Of a DNA stretch of 14,012 nt, positions 12,260 to 14,012 are shown in pieces. Each line of letters starts with the position of its first letter. The stretch's first letter is position 1. This DNA is from Chloroflexota bacterium (lineage in GTDB: Bacteria > Chloroflexota > Dehalococcoidia > SAR202 > UBA11138). A program made the position numbers and the translations under genes. The DNA is taken from contig JADFHV010000018.1 of the NCBI GenBank assembly GCA_022566975.1, positions 1 to 14,012 on the forward strand, read 5' to 3'. The notes under the pieces were generated by a model that was not told the DNA's origin, did not search any database, and saw only the letters and a list, made by a program, of their open reading frames with translations.

Positions 12260-13669
12260 ATGGAGCACCCTGAAACCGTGGAACCCGCATCTTCGCCAGT
12301 GTCCGATTCCGCGGCGATGGACGAATTGGCCGCCGTCATAGGGAAGCTTCTGGAGAGCGAGATGGCGGCGGAGGCCGTCGTCAGGTTCTCGAGACTCAGG
12401 CCTCCGGACCAGGCCGACGTCACCGCCCGGCTGCCACGAGAGTCGCGGGCCAACCTACTGAGCTGGCTGACGCCCAGGAGCCTGGCTGCGATCATCGGGG
12501 AGCTGGGACCGACAGAGGCCGTCGATGTGTCGATGGGACTGGGGCCCGGACGGCTGTCCCGGGTGCTTGACGAGACGAGCCCCGACGTTGCGGCGGACAT
12601 ACTGCGGGGCCTACCGGAAGAGGCGGCAGCAAGTGTGCTGGGCGGCATGAAGGACCCGGAGGACGTCGCTCCGCTGCTGCAGTACGAGGACGACGCGGCC
12701 GGCGGCCTGATGACCCCGGAGTTCATCGCCCTCGGAGAGGAGATGACCGTGGCGCAGGCCATGGCATTCGTCAGGCGTGGCGGGAGGGAGCTCGATCCCG
12801 ACGACGTCTCCCATCTCTTCGTCGTAGACCACGATGGGGTGTTCAGGGGCACCATCGACCTGGCACGGCTTGTGCTGGGGCTGCCCACACAGCACATCTC
12901 GCTTCTTATCAGGCCCGAATCAGCCTTTTCGGTGTCTGCCGACACCGACCAGGAGCAGTGTGCCCGGCTCATGGGGCGGTACAACCTGAGAAGGCTGGCC
13001 GTGGCGGACGATGCTGGGAAGCTTGTGGGCGTGCTCAAGCTGGAAGACATGATCGACGTGCTCGAGGATGAGGCTACCGAGGACATGTTCCGCATGATCG
13101 GTGTCGGCGGGGAGGAGAAGGCCCTCGGTCCGTTCTGGGCCTCAGTCCGGGGCCGCCTGCCCTGGCTGTACGTGAACCTGGGGACGGCCATTCTGGCGGG
13201 GCTGGTCATCACTCTGTTCGAGTCGACCCTCGGCCGTGCGGTGGCGCTGGCGGTATTCCTTCCGGTCATAGCGGGCCAGGGCGGGATCGCCGGTACCCAG
13301 ACGCTGATACTGATGGTAAGGTCCATCGCCCTTGGCGAGATCGGTCCCGGAAACATGCGGCGTCTCCTGATGAAGGAGATAGGTCTCGGGCTGGTGCACG
13401 GAGCGGCCCTGGGTCTCGTGATCGGCGTCGTCGCGCTGGTATGGAAGGGCAGCGAGTACCTGGCGTTGATCGTAGCCGTAGCGATGCTGTGCAACATGGT
13501 CGTGGCGGGCGTCAGCGGAGTCGTCGTGCCCCTGGGTCTCAGGGCGCTGCGGATCGACCCCGCGCTCGCCTCCGCCGTGGCCGTGACCACGGCGACCGAT
13601 GTGCTAGGATTCCTGGTGTACCTGGGCCTGGCCTCGGCGTTCATCGGCCTGATCACGCGGACGCTGTAA
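12260..13669 (+). CDS. mgtE: Magnesium transporter MgtE
   Basis: MgtE is a homodimeric Mg2+-selective channel gated by intracellular Mg2+. The 469 residues follow the family order. A superhelical N domain (about 20-135) leads, then two CBS domains (about 145-270, opening at YEDDAAGGLMTPEF). A connecting helix (about 275-300) follows. The membrane domain has five helices, at about 303-322, 328-354, 373-395, 400-428 and 436-465. The pore helix reads FLPVIAGQGGIAGTQT, and the Mg2+-coordinating Asp is in TTATDVLGF (D447). The usual GGNxGxQ motif is GGIAGTQ here, with Ile for Asn. GGAG lies 7 nt before the ATG. A longer minus-strand frame over the same region is a GC-driven shadow. Confidence 0.95.
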   Translation: MEHPETVEPASSPVSDSAAMDELAAVIGKLLESEMAAEAVVRFSRLRPPDQADVTARLPRESRANLLSWLTPRSLAAIIGELGPTEAVDVSMGLGPGRLSRVLDETSPDVAADILRGLPEEAAASVLGGMKDPEDVAPLLQYEDDAAGGLMTPEFIALGEEMTVAQAMAFVRRGGRELDPDDVSHLFVVDHDGVFRGTIDLARLVLGLPTQHISLLIRPESAFSVSADTDQEQCARLMGRYNLRRLAVADDAGKLVGVLKLEDMIDVLEDEATEDMFRMIGVGGEEKALGPFWASVRGRLPWLYVNLGTAILAGLVITLFESTLGRAVALAVFLPVIAGQGGIAGTQTLILMVRSIALGEIGPGNMRRLLMKEIGLGLVHGAALGLVIGVVALVWKGSEYLALIVAVAMLCNMVVAGVSGVVVPLGLRALRIDPALASAVAVTTATDVLGFLVYLGLASAFIGLITRTL

Positions 13670-13697
13670 GGGCGCGCCGACCGCTGATATGGCATTC

Positions 13698-13726
13698 GTA
13701 GGGGCGGGTTTGAAACCCGCCCTTAC
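13698..13726. repeat. Palindrome of the GTAGGGGC family, second copy
   Basis: GTAGGGGCGGGTT-tga-AACCCGCCCTTAC forms a 13-bp stem with a single G-T pair. It has the same stem length, the same TGA loop and the same ends as 9749-9777. It lies 28 nt after the mgtE stop and may serve as its terminator. Confidence 0.88.
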
Positions 13727-13764
13727 CCGCCCATCCCTAAAGCAACGACAGTTGGAGGAGCATC

Positions 13765-13977
13765 ATGGCCGGTCAACAATCGGACCAGACGGAGGCCGAC
13801 ATCCTTTTCGAGATGGTGAAGAGCCGCTACGGAGACCGGCTCACGGAGGACCAGCTGGAGGACGTGCGGAGGACCGTAGATTCTGTAGTTGGAAACGCGG
13901 AGGCCCTGAGGGCGGTCACACTGGACAACGCCGACGAGCCCCCGGCGGTGTTCACCCCATACCGGGAGGAGGGCTGA
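13765..13977 (+). CDS. GatC/AtzG-like small protein, 70 residues
   Basis: The product is a short acidic helical protein: an N-terminal helix (ADILFEMVKSRYG), then LTEDQLEDVRRTVDSVVGNA, then ALRAVTLDNADEPPAVFTPY. The pattern of two helices followed by a L.....DEP...F.P tail resembles GatC and the AtzG-type small partners of amidase-signature hydrolases, where the tail wraps the large subunit. That is an inference from pattern, not a strong family match. GGAGGAG lies 4-5 nt before the ATG. The following gene starts 3 nt after its stop, which fits a small-subunit/amidase pair, but too little of that gene is visible to confirm it. Confidence 0.72.
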   Translation: MAGQQSDQTEADILFEMVKSRYGDRLTEDQLEDVRRTVDSVVGNAEALRAVTLDNADEPPAVFTPYREEG

Positions 13978-13980
13978 CCC

Positions 13981-14012
13981 ATGACCGGTAGCGCGGTCTT
14001 CCTGCCCGTTCG
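13981..14012 (+). CDS. Start of a downstream gene (truncated by window end)
   Basis: An ATG at 13981 follows the GGGAGGAGG ribosome site (13964-13972) and opens a frame reading MTGSAVFLPV before the window ends. Position and ribosome site support a real start, coupled to the 70-residue gene. Eleven codons are too few to name the product; an amidase-signature enzyme is one possibility from context. Confidence 0.6.
   Translation, partial: MTGSAVFLPV

Noticed and set aside
12256..13695. 479-residue minus-strand open frame opposite mgtE
   Set aside because: Ser/Arg/Thr/Pro-rich composition with no domain; it is the frame opposite a clear mgtE, kept open by high GC.

Overview
The window is a GC-rich bacterial chromosome segment made mostly of housekeeping genes, with one accessory patch in the middle. 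The PheS sequence (a four-cysteine knuckle before motif 3), dispersed palindromes of the GTAGGGGC...GCCCCTAC type, and a REP-associated transposase would fit an environmental Chloroflexota genome (Dehalococcoidia/SAR202-like). That assignment is an inference from remembered sequence style, not a computed placement.

Layout. (1) Positions 1-1900, minus strand: the 5' part of a comEA-type DNA-uptake gene runs off the left edge, and behind it lies an FAD-dependent DAO/DadA-type oxidoreductase. Each gene is preceded by a copy of a 96-bp direct repeat (93/96 identical). Both copies carry the same sigma70-type promoter. The right copy also supplies the -35 box of the divergent pheS promoter, so it is a bidirectional promoter. 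(2) Positions 1935-5484, plus strand: pheS and pheT, the two subunits of phenylalanyl-tRNA synthetase, separated by a strong intercistronic hairpin. (3) Positions 5511-7923, accessory patch: an IS200/Y1-type RAYT transposase bracketed by REP-like palindromes. It is followed by three overlapping genes: a HEAT-repeat/Ig-like/zinc-ribbon protein, an MNT-type minimal nucleotidyltransferase and a HEPN-domain protein. (4) Positions 7942-9716: moeA (molybdenum cofactor) and an overlapping unknown gene with a CxxC motif and a possible winged-helix region. (5) Positions 9717-10130: a perfect 13-bp-stem palindrome between convergent genes, a 47-codon Lys-rich gene on the minus strand, and the ilvE promoter. 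(6) Positions 10131-12132: ilvE (branched-chain aminotransferase), a three-helix membrane protein, and a PAP2-like protein that overlaps it and lacks the usual PSGH motif. (7) Positions 12260-14012: mgtE (Mg2+ channel/transporter), a second palindrome of the same family, a 70-residue GatC/AtzG-like small protein, and the first 11 codons of the next gene.

The items that most deserve a second look are the HEAT/zinc-ribbon-MNT-HEPN cassette beside the RAYT, the promoter duplication that appears to record insertion of the oxidoreductase between comEA and pheS, and the RAYT with its inverted REP elements. No rRNA, tRNA or CRISPR array was seen.
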